Shown here one piece after another: positions 51,670 to 60,945 of a stretch of 64,000 nt of DNA (position 1 is the stretch's first letter; each line of letters opens with the position of its first letter). This DNA is from Lutimaribacter pacificus. GTDB taxonomy: Bacteria; Pseudomonadota; Alphaproteobacteria; Rhodobacterales; Rhodobacteraceae. Location of the stretch: contig NZ_FQZZ01000007.1 of assembly GCF_900142185.1 (NCBI RefSeq), forward strand, positions 62,001 through 126,000, read 5' to 3'. The translations under genes were made by a program, and so were the position numbers. A model generated the notes under the pieces. That model was not told the origin of the DNA. It did no database searches and saw only the letters and a list, made by a program, of their open reading frames with translations.

Positions 51670-53777
51670 TGCCTTGCCTTTCCTTCTATCTCGGTCGGAG
51701 CGCGCAGGATCACCGCGTCAAGCACCGTCGCACCCGCCGGACCGGCGCGCACCGGATTGAGATCCATCTCCGCGATGTCGCCGCGCGCACCCAGGGCGGC
51801 CAGGATCACGAGAAGATCGGCCAGCGCGCCCAGATCGGCGCCGGGGCGGCCGCGCAGCGGACCCAGCAGTGCGCGTCCGCGGATCTCGTCGATCATCGCC
51901 AGCGCCTCGTCCCGCCCAAAGGGCGCGGCGCGGTGCGTGACGTCAGAAAGCGCCTCGACCATCACGCCGCCGAGGCCGAAGCTCACCACCGGGCCGAACA
52001 CCGGATCGCGGTGCAGTCCCGCCATCACCTCGACGCCCGGCCCCTGTTCCATGCGCTCAACCAGAGCGCGCTCCAGCCTGTGCCCCTGTGCTGAAAGCGA
52101 TGTCATCATCGCGCCCCAGGCCGCCGCCAGCGCCTGCTCATCCATCAGCCCGACGGCCACGGCCCCGGCTTCGGTCTTGTGCAGAAGACCGGGCACCAGC
52201 GCCTTGAGCACCACCGGAAAGCCGATCCCGCGCGCCGCCTCGCCTGCCTGTCTGGCACTGGTCACGACCCGTCCTTCGGGCACGGTCAGACCCAGGTCGG
52301 CCAGCACCGCCTTGGCGGCAGCCTCGTCAAGCTCGCCGGGCGGAAATGCGGGTAGAGCAAGCGTGGAGGTCCCCGAGGGGCTCCAGTCGCCGCGCCAGAT
52401 CAGCCGCTTCAACGCCGTCACTGCCTTGCCGAGGCTGCGAAAAGGCGCCAGCCCTGCCGCGTTCAGCGTGGCATAGCCAGCGGCGCGATGCCCGCTCATC
52501 CAGACCGGCAGGAGCAGAGCCGGGCTGTCCGGCGCCAGCGCGACCATGTCGTCGGCGGACCGGTCGGTGATCGGGCCGTAGTCGGCGGGAATCGGCAGAA
52601 GCACAACATCGGTGGCCGGGTCCCGCGCCACCAGCGACAGGCAATCGCGGTTGAGCTTGTCTTGGGTGAAGACCTGGGTGGTCAGGTCCACCGGGTTATC
52701 GACCGCCGCATAAGACGGGGCCAGCGCACGCAACCCCGCGCGGGTGCCGGGGGCCAGTTCGGACAGGATCAGCCCGGCGCTGCCCACCATATCGGCGGCC
52801 AGCGCCGCTGTGCCACCCGAGAAGGAATAGACGCAGATCCCCCGCCGCGGGGCGATGCCGACGCGCTCGAACAGCGCCACCGTATCGATCAATTCGTCCA
52901 GATCCTCCACCTCGACGATGCCATGCTGGCGAAACAGTGCCGAGGTGACCGCCGCCGATCCGGCAAGCGCGGCGGTGTGCGAACGGGTGGCAGCAACGCC
53001 ATAGTCCGACTTGCCCACCTTCATCGCCACCACCGGCTTGCCGGCGCGAGCAGCGGCGCGGGCAGCTGCCAGAAAGCGCGGCCCGTCGCGGAAGCCTTCG
53101 GCGAGAAGGGCGATTACCTTTATGTCGGGATCGCCCACCATGTGGTACACGACATCGGCCATGGTCAGGTCGGCTTCGTTGCCGGTAGAGCACCACAGGC
53201 CAACGCCGATACCCCGTTCGCTTGCCTGGATGAAGGCGCGGCCAAGTCCGCCGCCCTGGGTGACAAGCCCAATGCCGCCGCCCAGCGTGTCGTTCTTGAA
53301 TACCGGTGAAAAGGTCAGCCCAAGGCGGCGGTTGATGTTGCTCAGCCCTGGCGAGTTCGGCCCGTAGATGCGCATCCCGCTTTGCCGGGCGATTTCAGCC
53401 ATCTCGGCTTCGACGGCACGGCCCTCATCCCCGGTTTCGCCAAAGCCAGAGGTGAAGACCACCGCAAACCCCGTTCCTGCTGCCGCGCAATCGCGCAAGG
53501 CGCCCACCACCGCATCGGCTGGAAGGCACACCACCGCCACATCGACGGGGCCAGGCAAGGCCGACATTGCAGAATAGGCGCGCAAACCATGCACCCTTTC
53601 ACGCCCGGGGTTGACCGGAAAGATCTGCCCATCGAAGTCGGAATGCTCGGCAAGGTTCAGCAAGGTGTCGCTGCCCACGCTACGGGGCCTTTCACTGGCG
53701 CCCAGGATCGCCACGCTGCGTGGCGACAAGAGCCGCGAAAGATCGGGAAAGTCGCGGGCGACCACCGGCTCAGCCAC
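51666..53777 (-). CDS. ADP-forming acyl-CoA synthetase (acetate-CoA ligase type)
   Basis: A 703-residue fused enzyme. The order is CoA-binding Rossmann domain (1-130: SVAILGASERPRSVGSDTLL), succinyl-CoA-ligase-like domains (130-460) with the phosphorylated-His region RSHTAALAGSAAV near 285, and a C-terminal ATP-grasp domain (480-700: GFPVVLKALVPGLLHKTEAG). It interconverts acyl-CoA plus ADP and phosphate with acid plus ATP, so it can harvest ATP from a CoA ester released by the pathway or activate the substrate. GTG 53777 overlaps the end of the MaoC gene; an upstream extension is possible but would overlap it further. Confidence 0.87.
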   Translation of the reverse strand: MAEPVVARDFPDLSRLLSPRSVAILGASERPRSVGSDTLLNLAEHSDFDGQIFPVNPGRERVHGLRAYSAMSALPGPVDVAVVCLPADAVVGALRDCAAAGTGFAVVFTSGFGETGDEGRAVEAEMAEIARQSGMRIYGPNSPGLSNINRRLGLTFSPVFKNDTLGGGIGLVTQGGGLGRAFIQASERGIGVGLWCSTGNEADLTMADVVYHMVGDPDIKVIALLAEGFRDGPRFLAAARAAARAGKPVVAMKVGKSDYGVAATRSHTAALAGSAAVTSALFRQHGIVEVEDLDELIDTVALFERVGIAPRRGICVYSFSGGTAALAADMVGSAGLILSELAPGTRAGLRALAPSYAAVDNPVDLTTQVFTQDKLNRDCLSLVARDPATDVVLLPIPADYGPITDRSADDMVALAPDSPALLLPVWMSGHRAAGYATLNAAGLAPFRSLGKAVTALKRLIWRGDWSPSGTSTLALPAFPPGELDEAAAKAVLADLGLTVPEGRVVTSARQAGEAARGIGFPVVLKALVPGLLHKTEAGAVAVGLMDEQALAAAWGAMMTSLSAQGHRLERALVERMEQGPGVEVMAGLHRDPVFGPVVSFGLGGVMVEALSDVTHRAAPFGRDEALAMIDEIRGRALLGPLRGRPGADLGALADLLVILAALGARGDIAEMDLNPVRAGPAGATVLDAVILRAPTEIEGKARQ

Positions 53778-54261
53778 CTTGCGGCGCCCGCCGGACGAGC
53801 AGTTTCCAGACCCCTTCCACCACGGTTTCGCCACGCTGGTTGATGACCTCGCGCCGGAACGACAGGATGCCGCGTTCGGGTTTCGAAGTCTCGCGCTTCT
53901 CGGCTACGGTAACGCGCACGCCAATCGTGTCGCCGATGAAGGTGGGGTTGGGAAAGCTGCACTGCATGTCGAGCAACCCCAGAAGCGAGGGTTCCAGGAA
54001 CGTGTTCATCAGCATCCGCGTGGTCAGCCCGGACATCACCGACACCACCAGAAGCCCGTGCGCGATACGCTGGCCAAAGGCCGAATCGGCGGCATATTCG
54101 GCATCGACGTGCAGCCGGTTGAAGTCGCCTGACAGGCAGGCGAAATTAGCCACGTCGGCCTCGGTGATGGTACGGGTGGGGCTATCGAACTGGTCGCCTT
54201 CGTTCAGGTCCTCCCAGTAGAGTTGCTGGCCCTTGAGGGCCGAAAGATCGGGCCGTGTCAT
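53770..54261 (-). CDS. MaoC-family enoyl-CoA hydratase
   Basis: A 163-residue single hotdog protein. FACLSGDFNRLHVDAEYAADSA carries the Asp/His hydratase dyad of the (R)-specific enoyl-CoA hydratase family (D and H in GDFNRLH), and FGQRIAHGLLVVSVMSGL the helix that follows. It hydrates a trans-2-enoyl-CoA, here presumably made by the dehydrogenase at 55783. It overlaps the ligases on both sides by a few bases. This gene plays the part that the double-hotdog enzyme at 24789 plays in the first operon. Confidence 0.88.
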   Translation of the reverse strand: MTRPDLSALKGQQLYWEDLNEGDQFDSPTRTITEADVANFACLSGDFNRLHVDAEYAADSAFGQRIAHGLLVVSVMSGLTTRMLMNTFLEPSLLGLLDMQCSFPNPTFIGDTIGVRVTVAEKRETSKPERGILSFRREVINQRGETVVEGVWKLLVRRAPQGG

Positions 54262-55772
54262 TGGGTTTCCTCCTCTGGCAGCGCTAGCACTGCCTCTTTC
54301 AGTTCAGCCTTGAGAACGCGGCCGGTCAGGTTGCGCGGCACCGCCGTCATAAAGACCACGCGCCGCGGGCGCTTGTATCGGTCAAGCCGGGTTTCGGCAT
54401 GGGCGATCACATCGGCCGCTGTCAGCTGCGCGCCCGGCGCGGGCACGATCACTGCGCAGATCGCCTCGGTCCAGTGCGGATCGGGCAGGCCGATGCAATG
54501 CGCCTCGGCAATCGCCGGGTGGCCGGCCAGCGCCTCCTCGATCTCGGGGGCGTAGACATTGATGCCGCCGCTCTTGATGATGTCGCGCTTGCGACCCGTG
54601 AACCAGAGCAGCCCTTCGTCGTCGATCCGGCCCAGATCGCCCACGGTCAGATAGTCGCCGCGCCGGGTTTCAGCGGTCAGCGCCTCATCCTTGTAATACC
54701 CGTCGTAGCGGCTTTCGCTGCGGGTGCAGATCTCGCCGACCTCGCCCTGCGGCACCTCGTTTCCATCGTCGTCCAGCAGTTTGAGTTCCACCCCGAAGAA
54801 GGGGCGGCCGACGCAGTTGCCCGCAAGGTTGCGGCGCAGATCCCGAGCGGTCAGGTTGGCATAGGGTCCTGCTTCGCTGGAGGCGGCATAGATCATCAGC
54901 GCATCGCCGAACTTGTCGAGCGCGGCACGCTTGAGGTCGAGATACATCTCGCCGCCGCCAGATTGCAAAGTCCCCAGCGACGACAGATCGGCGCTCGCGA
55001 ACCCCTCGGCCTCGACCATCCGCTGGAGCATGGCGGGCAGCAGCATGGTGGCGGTCAGCCGCTCGTCTTCGATCAGCCGTAGCGCGGCGGCCCCGTCGAA
55101 GCGGCGCATCAGATAGACGCTGGCACCCAGATAAAGCGGCAGCAGCGTATAGGTGCAGCCGGCCGACAGGCAGATCGGCAGCGCCGACAGCGCCCGGTCG
55201 TCGGGGCGGAAACGCTGCTCGATGGCGCGTTCCTCCATGCCGAAGAGACTGCGCAGCGCGCCCTTGGGCTTGCCGGTGGTCCCCGACGTGTGCAGCATGA
55301 TCGTGGTGCCGTCCTGCCCTTGCGGCGGATCGGGCGGTGTGTCTGCCAGAAGGTCCGACAGGCGCGGCAGTCCTTGCGGGGCCCCGTCGCCGATGGTGAC
55401 GATGTCGTCCACCACGGTCCGGAACAGATCGGCATGATCCAGCGCCGCATCGCCCAGCAGCAGGGTTTTGCTGTCCGAGCGGGCAACCACATCGGCCATG
55501 ACTTCGGGCGCGATGCGATAGTTGATCGGTGCGGGAATTGCGCCTAGCCCCGTCACCGCCACATAGGCGGCAAGGAAATCGGGATGATTTTCCGAGATCA
55601 CCGCCACCTTGTCGCCCGGTCCGATGCCGCGCCGCGCCAGCACCGTCATCATCCGTTCCACCCGGTCAAGGAAATCCGTATAGGTCTGGCTCCTCCCCTC
55701 GAACACCACCGAGGGTTTCGTGGGGAACCGCCGCGCGTTCAACCTCAGGGCCTGGAGAAAGGTCATCGGCAT
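54258..55772 (-). CDS. AMP-forming acyl-CoA ligase with Arg at the A10 lysine
   Basis: A 504-residue ANL ligase. The phosphate loop is MLHTSGTTGKPKGAL near 155, the adenine site IYAASSEAGPYANL near 290, and the hinge VGDLGRIDDEGLLWFTGRKRD near 375. The C-terminal A10 motif, normally xTGKVL with the Lys needed for adenylate formation, reads LTGRVLKAEL, placing Arg at 485. The enzyme may be impaired in adenylation or use the Lys three residues on. It overlaps MaoC (ATGA) and follows the dehydrogenase gene by ten bases. Confidence 0.86.
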   Translation of the reverse strand: MPMTFLQALRLNARRFPTKPSVVFEGRSQTYTDFLDRVERMMTVLARRGIGPGDKVAVISENHPDFLAAYVAVTGLGAIPAPINYRIAPEVMADVVARSDSKTLLLGDAALDHADLFRTVVDDIVTIGDGAPQGLPRLSDLLADTPPDPPQGQDGTTIMLHTSGTTGKPKGALRSLFGMEERAIEQRFRPDDRALSALPICLSAGCTYTLLPLYLGASVYLMRRFDGAAALRLIEDERLTATMLLPAMLQRMVEAEGFASADLSSLGTLQSGGGEMYLDLKRAALDKFGDALMIYAASSEAGPYANLTARDLRRNLAGNCVGRPFFGVELKLLDDDGNEVPQGEVGEICTRSESRYDGYYKDEALTAETRRGDYLTVGDLGRIDDEGLLWFTGRKRDIIKSGGINVYAPEIEEALAGHPAIAEAHCIGLPDPHWTEAICAVIVPAPGAQLTAADVIAHAETRLDRYKRPRRVVFMTAVPRNLTGRVLKAELKEAVLALPEEETQ

Positions 55773-55782
55773 GGCCGCCTCC

Positions 55783-56955
55783 TCAGGTGAAGGCCGAGAT
55801 CCCGAGAACCTCGCGCCCTATGATCAATGTCTGGATTTCCGATGTGCCTTCGGGGATCAGCCCGCCGCGCGTGTCGCGGAACAACCGTTCGACGGGGTAG
55901 TCGGTCGAATAGCCCAGCCCGCCGTGCGCCTGCAGCGCCATCGAGGCCACCTCATGCGCCGCCTCGCTGGCATAGAGCTTGGCAATCGAGCATTCCTTGC
56001 GCCCAGGCAGACCCGCGTCCAGCGCTTGGGCGGCACGGTCAGTCAACGCGCGCGCCGCTTCGGTGCGGATGGTCATGTCGACGATCAGCTTCTGCACCAG
56101 CTGATAGCTTCCGATCACGTTGCCGAACTGCTTGCGCGTCTTGACGTAATCGGTGGACAGGTCCAACGACCGCTGCGCCGCGCCCACCGCGCCCGCCGCC
56201 ACGTTGAGCCGGCCATAATTCAACCCCGTAAGGATCGCCTTGAGGCCCTTTCCCGCAGGACCCAACAGGTTTTCCTTTGGCACCTTTGCGTCTTGAAAGG
56301 CCAGCTGCGATGTCGCGGTGGCCTTGATGAACATCGTGCCCACCCGCGAAGCTTCGAAATCGGTCTCCTCGAGGTCCACGATGAACAGACTCAGATCGCC
56401 ATCACAGCCTTCCGTGAATGTCCGTGCCACCAGGATTCCGACCCGGCCGTTGACGCCGTTCGTCGTCCACAGCTTGCCGCCATTGATCAGCCAGTGGTCG
56501 CCCTTGTCCTCGGCGCGGGTCTGCACCGAGGCAACATCAGAGCCGTGGTCGGGTTCGGTGATCCCCACCCAGACCGGCATCTGGCCAGCCATGACGGGTT
56601 TCAGCCACTTTTCCTTCTGGCGCGCATCGCCCAGGTGGTGGAACAGTGCGATCACGATGTTCACGGTGTTGAGCAGAACCCGGAGTGAAAGCCAGCGGTA
56701 TCCTGCTTCCTCCATCATCATCGCCCAGGTGCGATAGCTGAGGCCGTAGCCACCGGCCTCTTCCGAGAGAAGCCCGCCAAGATAGCCGAACTGGCGTAGC
56801 TCGCCCATTATCGCCCAGGGCAGATCGCCCGTCGCCTCGCATTGCGAGATGCGCTCTTCGGTCAGCTCGCGCGCCATGAAGCCCCGGATGCTGTCTCGCA
56901 GCATCCGCGTCTCTTGATCCTCGACACAGGCGGAGGCCGGGACATGTTTAGCCAT
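55783..56955 (-). CDS. Acyl-CoA dehydrogenase with the canonical Glu
   Basis: A 390-residue acyl-CoA dehydrogenase: EAGGYGLSYRTWAMMMEEAGY near 65, GITEPDHGSDVASVQTRAED near 133, and C-terminal IPEGTSEIQTLIIGREVLG with the catalytic Glu (Glu 369). ATG 56955 overlaps the SDR stop by eight bases, so the dehydrogenase and SDR are translationally linked. In the operon order transporter, SDR, dehydrogenase, ligase, hydratase, it supplies the enoyl-CoA for MaoC. Confidence 0.88.
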   Translation of the reverse strand: MAKHVPASACVEDQETRMLRDSIRGFMARELTEERISQCEATGDLPWAIMGELRQFGYLGGLLSEEAGGYGLSYRTWAMMMEEAGYRWLSLRVLLNTVNIVIALFHHLGDARQKEKWLKPVMAGQMPVWVGITEPDHGSDVASVQTRAEDKGDHWLINGGKLWTTNGVNGRVGILVARTFTEGCDGDLSLFIVDLEETDFEASRVGTMFIKATATSQLAFQDAKVPKENLLGPAGKGLKAILTGLNYGRLNVAAGAVGAAQRSLDLSTDYVKTRKQFGNVIGSYQLVQKLIVDMTIRTEAARALTDRAAQALDAGLPGRKECSIAKLYASEAAHEVASMALQAHGGLGYSTDYPVERLFRDTRGGLIPEGTSEIQTLIIGREVLGISAFT

Positions 56956-57697
56956 ATCGCCCCCCGGTGATGTGAAGCGTCTCGCCCGAGATGTATTCCG
57001 CCGCATCCGAGGCGAGGAACACCACGCCGTTGGCGATGTCGCGTTCGTTGCCAAGGCGCTGCACGGTATTCATTGCCAGAGCGCGCGACTTTATCCGGTC
57101 GTAGTTTGGAAGCGCCTCGATCATCTCGGTGGCGATGAACCCCGGCGCGATGGCATTTACGGTGACATTGAAGCGCCCCTGTTCCATCCCCAGCGCCCGG
57201 GTGAAGCCGATGATGCCGGCCTTGGCGGCGGCATAGTTGGTCTGTCCCGGATTGCCGAGATAGGCGCGAGAGGAGATGTTGATCACCCGGCCCCACTTCT
57301 GTTCCATGAAGTACGGCACCACGGCGCGCGAGCAGGTATAGGCACCCTTCAGGATCACGCCCACAACAGCGTCCCAGTCCTGTTCGGGCATCTTGGTGAT
57401 GTAGTTGTCGCGCGGAAATCCGGCATTGTTGACCAGGATGTGGACGGCGCCAAATGCTTCGATCGTGCGCGAGACGAGGGCTTCGACCTGTGCCTCGTTC
57501 GTGACATCGCAGACCACGCCGATCGCGTCGTATCCGTCGGCCTCAAGAGCGGCGCGGGTGGCTTCTGTGGTTTCGGGGTCGATATCGGTGATCACCACCT
57601 TCGCCCCCTCTTCGGCCAGCGCGCGGGCGGTCACTGCGCCGATCCCGCGACCCGATCCGGTGACGATAGCCACCTTGTCCTTTAGTCCCAGTTCCAA
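56948..57697 (-). CDS. FabG-like short-chain dehydrogenase
   Basis: A 249-residue classical SDR: KVAIVTGSGRGIGAVTARALA (cofactor), NNAGFPRDNYITKMPEQDWD near 90, Ser in NISSRAYLGNPGQ, and catalytic YAAAKAG near 155. VVITDIDPETTEA, with Asp at the end of beta-2, favours NAD. It would oxidise the 3-hydroxyacyl-CoA made by MaoC to the 3-keto form. dctM lies 19 bases upstream; the dehydrogenase overlaps its 3' end. Confidence 0.88.
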   Translation of the reverse strand: MELGLKDKVAIVTGSGRGIGAVTARALAEEGAKVVITDIDPETTEATRAALEADGYDAIGVVCDVTNEAQVEALVSRTIEAFGAVHILVNNAGFPRDNYITKMPEQDWDAVVGVILKGAYTCSRAVVPYFMEQKWGRVINISSRAYLGNPGQTNYAAAKAGIIGFTRALGMEQGRFNVTVNAIAPGFIATEMIEALPNYDRIKSRALAMNTVQRLGNERDIANGVVFLASDAAEYISGETLHITGGRYG

Positions 57698-57716
57698 GTT
57701 ACGCTCCTTCAGGTTG

Positions 57717-59006
57717 TCAGTATTCGCCCGAGAACACGGTTACGATCTCGGGAAAGAATGCGATCAGGGCCAAGACCGCGAACTCGGCCAGCACGAAAGG
57801 CAGCACCCCGACAAAGACCCGTTTAAGAGGTACGCCGGTGATCGAGCTGGCGACGAAAACGTTCATTCCGATTGGGGGGGTAATCAGCCCGATTTCGACC
57901 GTTTTGGTCACCAGGATGCCGAACCAGATCGGCGAATAGCCAAGCTCCATGACCATTGGAAAGACGATCGGCATGGTCAGGATCAGGATCGCCAGCTGAT
58001 CCATCACGCAGCCCAGCAGGATGTAGATCAGGATCAGGATTAAAATCACCACGCCCGGCCCGATCTCAAGCCCTTGCACGTACGAAACCAGCGCCTGCGG
58101 TGCCATGGTCAGGGTGACAAAATAGCCGAAAATGTGCGCCCCGATAATAATGGTGAAGATCATTGCAGTCGGGCGCGTTGTACGTTCGAGCGCCCCCATG
58201 AATTCGCGCCAGCCCATACGTCTGAGCAACACGGCGGCAATCATGATCGCGCCAAAGCAGCCGACCGCGGCGGCTTCGGTCACGGTGACAGCGCCAGAAT
58301 AAATCCCGGCCACGACAAAGACGAACAGCAGAACCACCGGCCAGATGTCGCGCAGTGACGCGAAGCGCTCACGCCACCCATGGCTTTGCACTGGTGGCGC
58401 CAGATCGCGGTTCAGCGTCGCCCAGACCATCGTGATCCCGGCAAAGCTGAGCGCGGTAATGAGACCCGGCAGAATGCCGGCAATGAACAGCCCGCCGATC
58501 GAGGTTTCGGTGATGATACCGTAAACCATCAGCACAACCGAAGGCGGGATCATGATCGACAACGTCCCGGCGGCCGCAACCGTGCCTACGATCATGCCGC
58601 GGTCATAGCCATATTTCTCAGCCTCGGGCGCGACGGTGCGCGCCATCGTGGCCGTCGCCGCGGTGGACGAGCCCGAAACCGCCCCGAAGCCTGCGCTGGT
58701 AAAGACCGTGGCCACGGCCAGTCCGCCGGGCAAATGGCCCACCCACCTGTTGGCGGCGCGGAACATGTCCGACGAAATCCGACTGGCCGACAGGATCTCG
58801 GCCATCAAGATGAACAAGGGAATGGCGGTCAACAGCCAAGAGGCGGTGTTGCGATACGGGGCCACCGACAGGATGCCGAGCGCCAGATTGAGCCCGCCGA
58901 TCAGATACAGGCCGACGGTGCCGGCGATGCCCATCGCGAAGCCTATCGGCATCCCGACGACGAGAAGCCCCGCCAGCAATAGCGACACAGGTGCAAGAAA
59001 TTCCAT
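57717..59006 (-). CDS. dctM: TRAP transporter large permease (DctM)
   Basis: A 429-residue membrane protein with about twelve hydrophobic segments and the same signatures as the DctM at 42167: FGAVSGSSTAATATMARTVAP near 115 and LSIMIPPSVVLMVYGIITETS near 150. It is two bases from dctQ and followed by the catabolic genes of the operon, which indicates that this transporter imports the substrate of that pathway. Confidence 0.9.
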   Translation of the reverse strand: MEFLAPVSLLLAGLLVVGMPIGFAMGIAGTVGLYLIGGLNLALGILSVAPYRNTASWLLTAIPLFILMAEILSASRISSDMFRAANRWVGHLPGGLAVATVFTSAGFGAVSGSSTAATATMARTVAPEAEKYGYDRGMIVGTVAAAGTLSIMIPPSVVLMVYGIITETSIGGLFIAGILPGLITALSFAGITMVWATLNRDLAPPVQSHGWRERFASLRDIWPVVLLFVFVVAGIYSGAVTVTEAAAVGCFGAIMIAAVLLRRMGWREFMGALERTTRPTAMIFTIIIGAHIFGYFVTLTMAPQALVSYVQGLEIGPGVVILILILIYILLGCVMDQLAILILTMPIVFPMVMELGYSPIWFGILVTKTVEIGLITPPIGMNVFVASSITGVPLKRVFVGVLPFVLAEFAVLALIAFFPEIVTVFSGEY

Positions 59007-59008
59007 AC

Positions 59009-59578
59009 TCAGCCAATCCGATCCGAAGCGCCGCGAAGGTGCTGAACGTCACCCGCCGCATTTACGAGAAGGCGCAGAACGATCAGCACGCAGCCAATCG
59101 GCGCAATCACAAGCGTGGTGACGAGAGGCGCGTCGATGTCGCCGGATGTGCGATATCCGAAGTCCCACGCCTTAAGCGCCTCGCGCGAGGCACCGTAACA
59201 GATCAGCGCAAAAAACGCGGCCGCTGCCAATCGCAAGACGACATTGAAACCGGCCCGCAGCCCTTCGGGCAGAGCATCAAACACTATCCCCACTCGCACG
59301 TGGCCATCATACATTTCCAGATAGCTCAGGCTTCCGAACACGATGATGGGCATCAGATATAGCTCTGTAGCGCCAATGACCCCTTCGATCGGGTCATTCA
59401 GGATATAGCGCGTAAAGACCTGTATGAGGATCAGCACCAGCATGACCATCATCGCAGCGCGCGACAGCCAGTTCATCCCGGTATCCACCCGGTCCATCGC
59501 TCGGCCCAGAGGACCGTGCAATCCAACTCTCGGCGACGGCACGGCGTCCTCTCGGGGATCAAGATCGTGACGGGACAC
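59009..59578 (-). CDS. dctQ: TRAP transporter small permease (DctQ)
   Basis: A 189-residue protein with an N-terminal cytoplasmic segment (about 35 residues) and four hydrophobic stretches: AAMMVMLVLILIQVFTRYIL, ATELYLMPIIVFGSLSYLEM, VLRLAAAAFFALICYGASR and LVTTLVIAPIGCVLIVLRLL. FTRYILNDPI and YDGHVRVGIVFDALP match DctQ. It lies between dctP (11 bases) and dctM (2 bases). Confidence 0.87.
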   Translation of the reverse strand: MSRHDLDPREDAVPSPRVGLHGPLGRAMDRVDTGMNWLSRAAMMVMLVLILIQVFTRYILNDPIEGVIGATELYLMPIIVFGSLSYLEMYDGHVRVGIVFDALPEGLRAGFNVVLRLAAAAFFALICYGASREALKAWDFGYRTSGDIDAPLVTTLVIAPIGCVLIVLRLLVNAAGDVQHLRGASDRIG

Positions 59579-59589
59579 GGTTGCGCGCC

Positions 59590-60633
59590 TTACTGCGTCT
59601 GGTGCTTTTCGATGTTCGCACGAAACATCTCCAGCACTTCGCCCGCAGGCAGTCCGCGCTCTTGCAGACCAGAGACCCAGGCATCGAACACCGGCGCTGT
59701 GGCCGATTTGACCTTTTCGCGCTGCGCTTCATCCAGAACGATGACCTCGATACCGCTGTCCCGCATCTTGTCCTCAAGCTCGGCGGCCGATCGGTCGGTT
59801 TCTTCGGCAACTCGCTGCATCGCCTCCTGCGACGCCTGTTGAATGGCCTGTTGATGCTCTGGCGACAGATCCTGCCAGACCTCCTCGCGGATCGCGTAGG
59901 GCGCCCAATACACAAAAACATCCAGACCCAGAACGGCGGTATCGATTACCTCGTCCAGCTTGTAGGAATAGATGCTGGTGGTGGGAAAGATCGTGCCGTC
60001 GACGGTGCCGGTGCGGATGGCCTGATAGGTTTCCGGGCTGGGAATATCAACCGGCGCGCCCCCTAGGGCCTTGACCGACTCCGCCATGTTCCCGGCAATG
60101 GTTTTCAGTTTCAGCCCTTTGATGTCATCAATGCCGCTAACATCCTGGTCGCGGGTGAACAGGTTGTAGGTCGAGGTCATTACACCCCAGACTGGGCGCA
60201 TCCCGTTGGCCAGGAAGTCGTTTTGCAGGATCGGATCCGACGTCACCGTTTCAAAAAAAGCGGGCGTCCCGACAACGCTCTGCGAGAAAAGGCCAGGAAG
60301 CGTGTGCACGCCCGCCAGCGGCATCGTGCCCCCGTTATAGGCCGGCGGAACATAGCCGATGTCCACCACGCCTGTCTGCACCATCGAGAACATATCGCGC
60401 AGCGAACCCAACTGACCGGCACCGAAATACTGAAACTTGACCTCGCCATCGGTCAGCTCGGTTACGCGGTCCATCCAGTAGGTGGTGCCGGTCTCGACGA
60501 TGTAGTGGCCGGGCGGAAAGGTATCTGCAACCTTGAGTGTCACTTCGGCCGCCGCAATTTGCGGCATCGTTCCGACCGCGATCACCAGCGCCGCCCCTGC
60601 GGCAAACCGATCGAGTTTTGTGTTTCTTGTCAT
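59590..60633 (-). CDS. dctP: TRAP transporter substrate-binding protein (DctP)
   Basis: A 347-residue periplasmic protein with a signal peptide (MTRNTKLDRFAAGAALVIAV through AAA). The mature part EVTLKVADTFPPGHYIVETG parallels the 43516 protein. LKLKTIAGNMAESVKALGG near 165 is the binding region, with Lys where the other has Arg, so ligand contacts may differ. It is the first gene of the eleven-gene operon; GGGAGGAAG precedes ATG 60633, and a perfect palindrome lies 34 bases upstream. Confidence 0.88.
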   Translation of the reverse strand: MTRNTKLDRFAAGAALVIAVGTMPQIAAAEVTLKVADTFPPGHYIVETGTTYWMDRVTELTDGEVKFQYFGAGQLGSLRDMFSMVQTGVVDIGYVPPAYNGGTMPLAGVHTLPGLFSQSVVGTPAFFETVTSDPILQNDFLANGMRPVWGVMTSTYNLFTRDQDVSGIDDIKGLKLKTIAGNMAESVKALGGAPVDIPSPETYQAIRTGTVDGTIFPTTSIYSYKLDEVIDTAVLGLDVFVYWAPYAIREEVWQDLSPEHQQAIQQASQEAMQRVAEETDRSAAELEDKMRDSGIEVIVLDEAQREKVKSATAPVFDAWVSGLQERGLPAGEVLEMFRANIEKHQTQ

Positions 60634-60666
60634 GGCAGTCTTCCTCCCTGTGGCGTTGTCGATCAG

Positions 60667-60680
60667 CGCACCATGGTGCG
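60667..60680. promoter_or_regulatory. 14-bp palindrome upstream of dctP
   Basis: CGCACCATGGTGCG is a perfect palindrome 34-47 bases ahead of the dctP start and is a good operator candidate. TTGACC lies just upstream on the minus strand (60696-60691), so the palindrome would sit in the promoter spacer. The IclR protein at the right edge is one possible binder. Confidence 0.45.
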
Positions 60681-60852
60681 GTGAACCGGTCAATGTTTAT
60701 GGGTGGCCGGGAGCGCAACTGTCGCGAGATCACACATATATGCGAATACGCGAACTGAATCCGCGGCGACGCAACAGAGAAGATCGAACGCCAATCGTGG
60801 GTGGGAATCTCCAGCGCTTTCACGGCCGAAAGAAAGGATTCCGTGGCCTGCC

Positions 60853-60882
60853 GATCAACAGTAAGCGGCGGCTGCGCCCCAC
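60853..60882. repeat. Left target duplication and terminal repeat of the IS66-family element
   Basis: GATCAACA 60853-60860, then the terminal repeat 60861-60882 starting GTAAGCGGCG. Confidence 0.92.
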
Positions 60883-60945
60883 GTTGTAGATGAGCTCCGG
60901 CACTGCGAGGTGATATCCATCTCATGATGGGGAGTGTGTTTCGCA

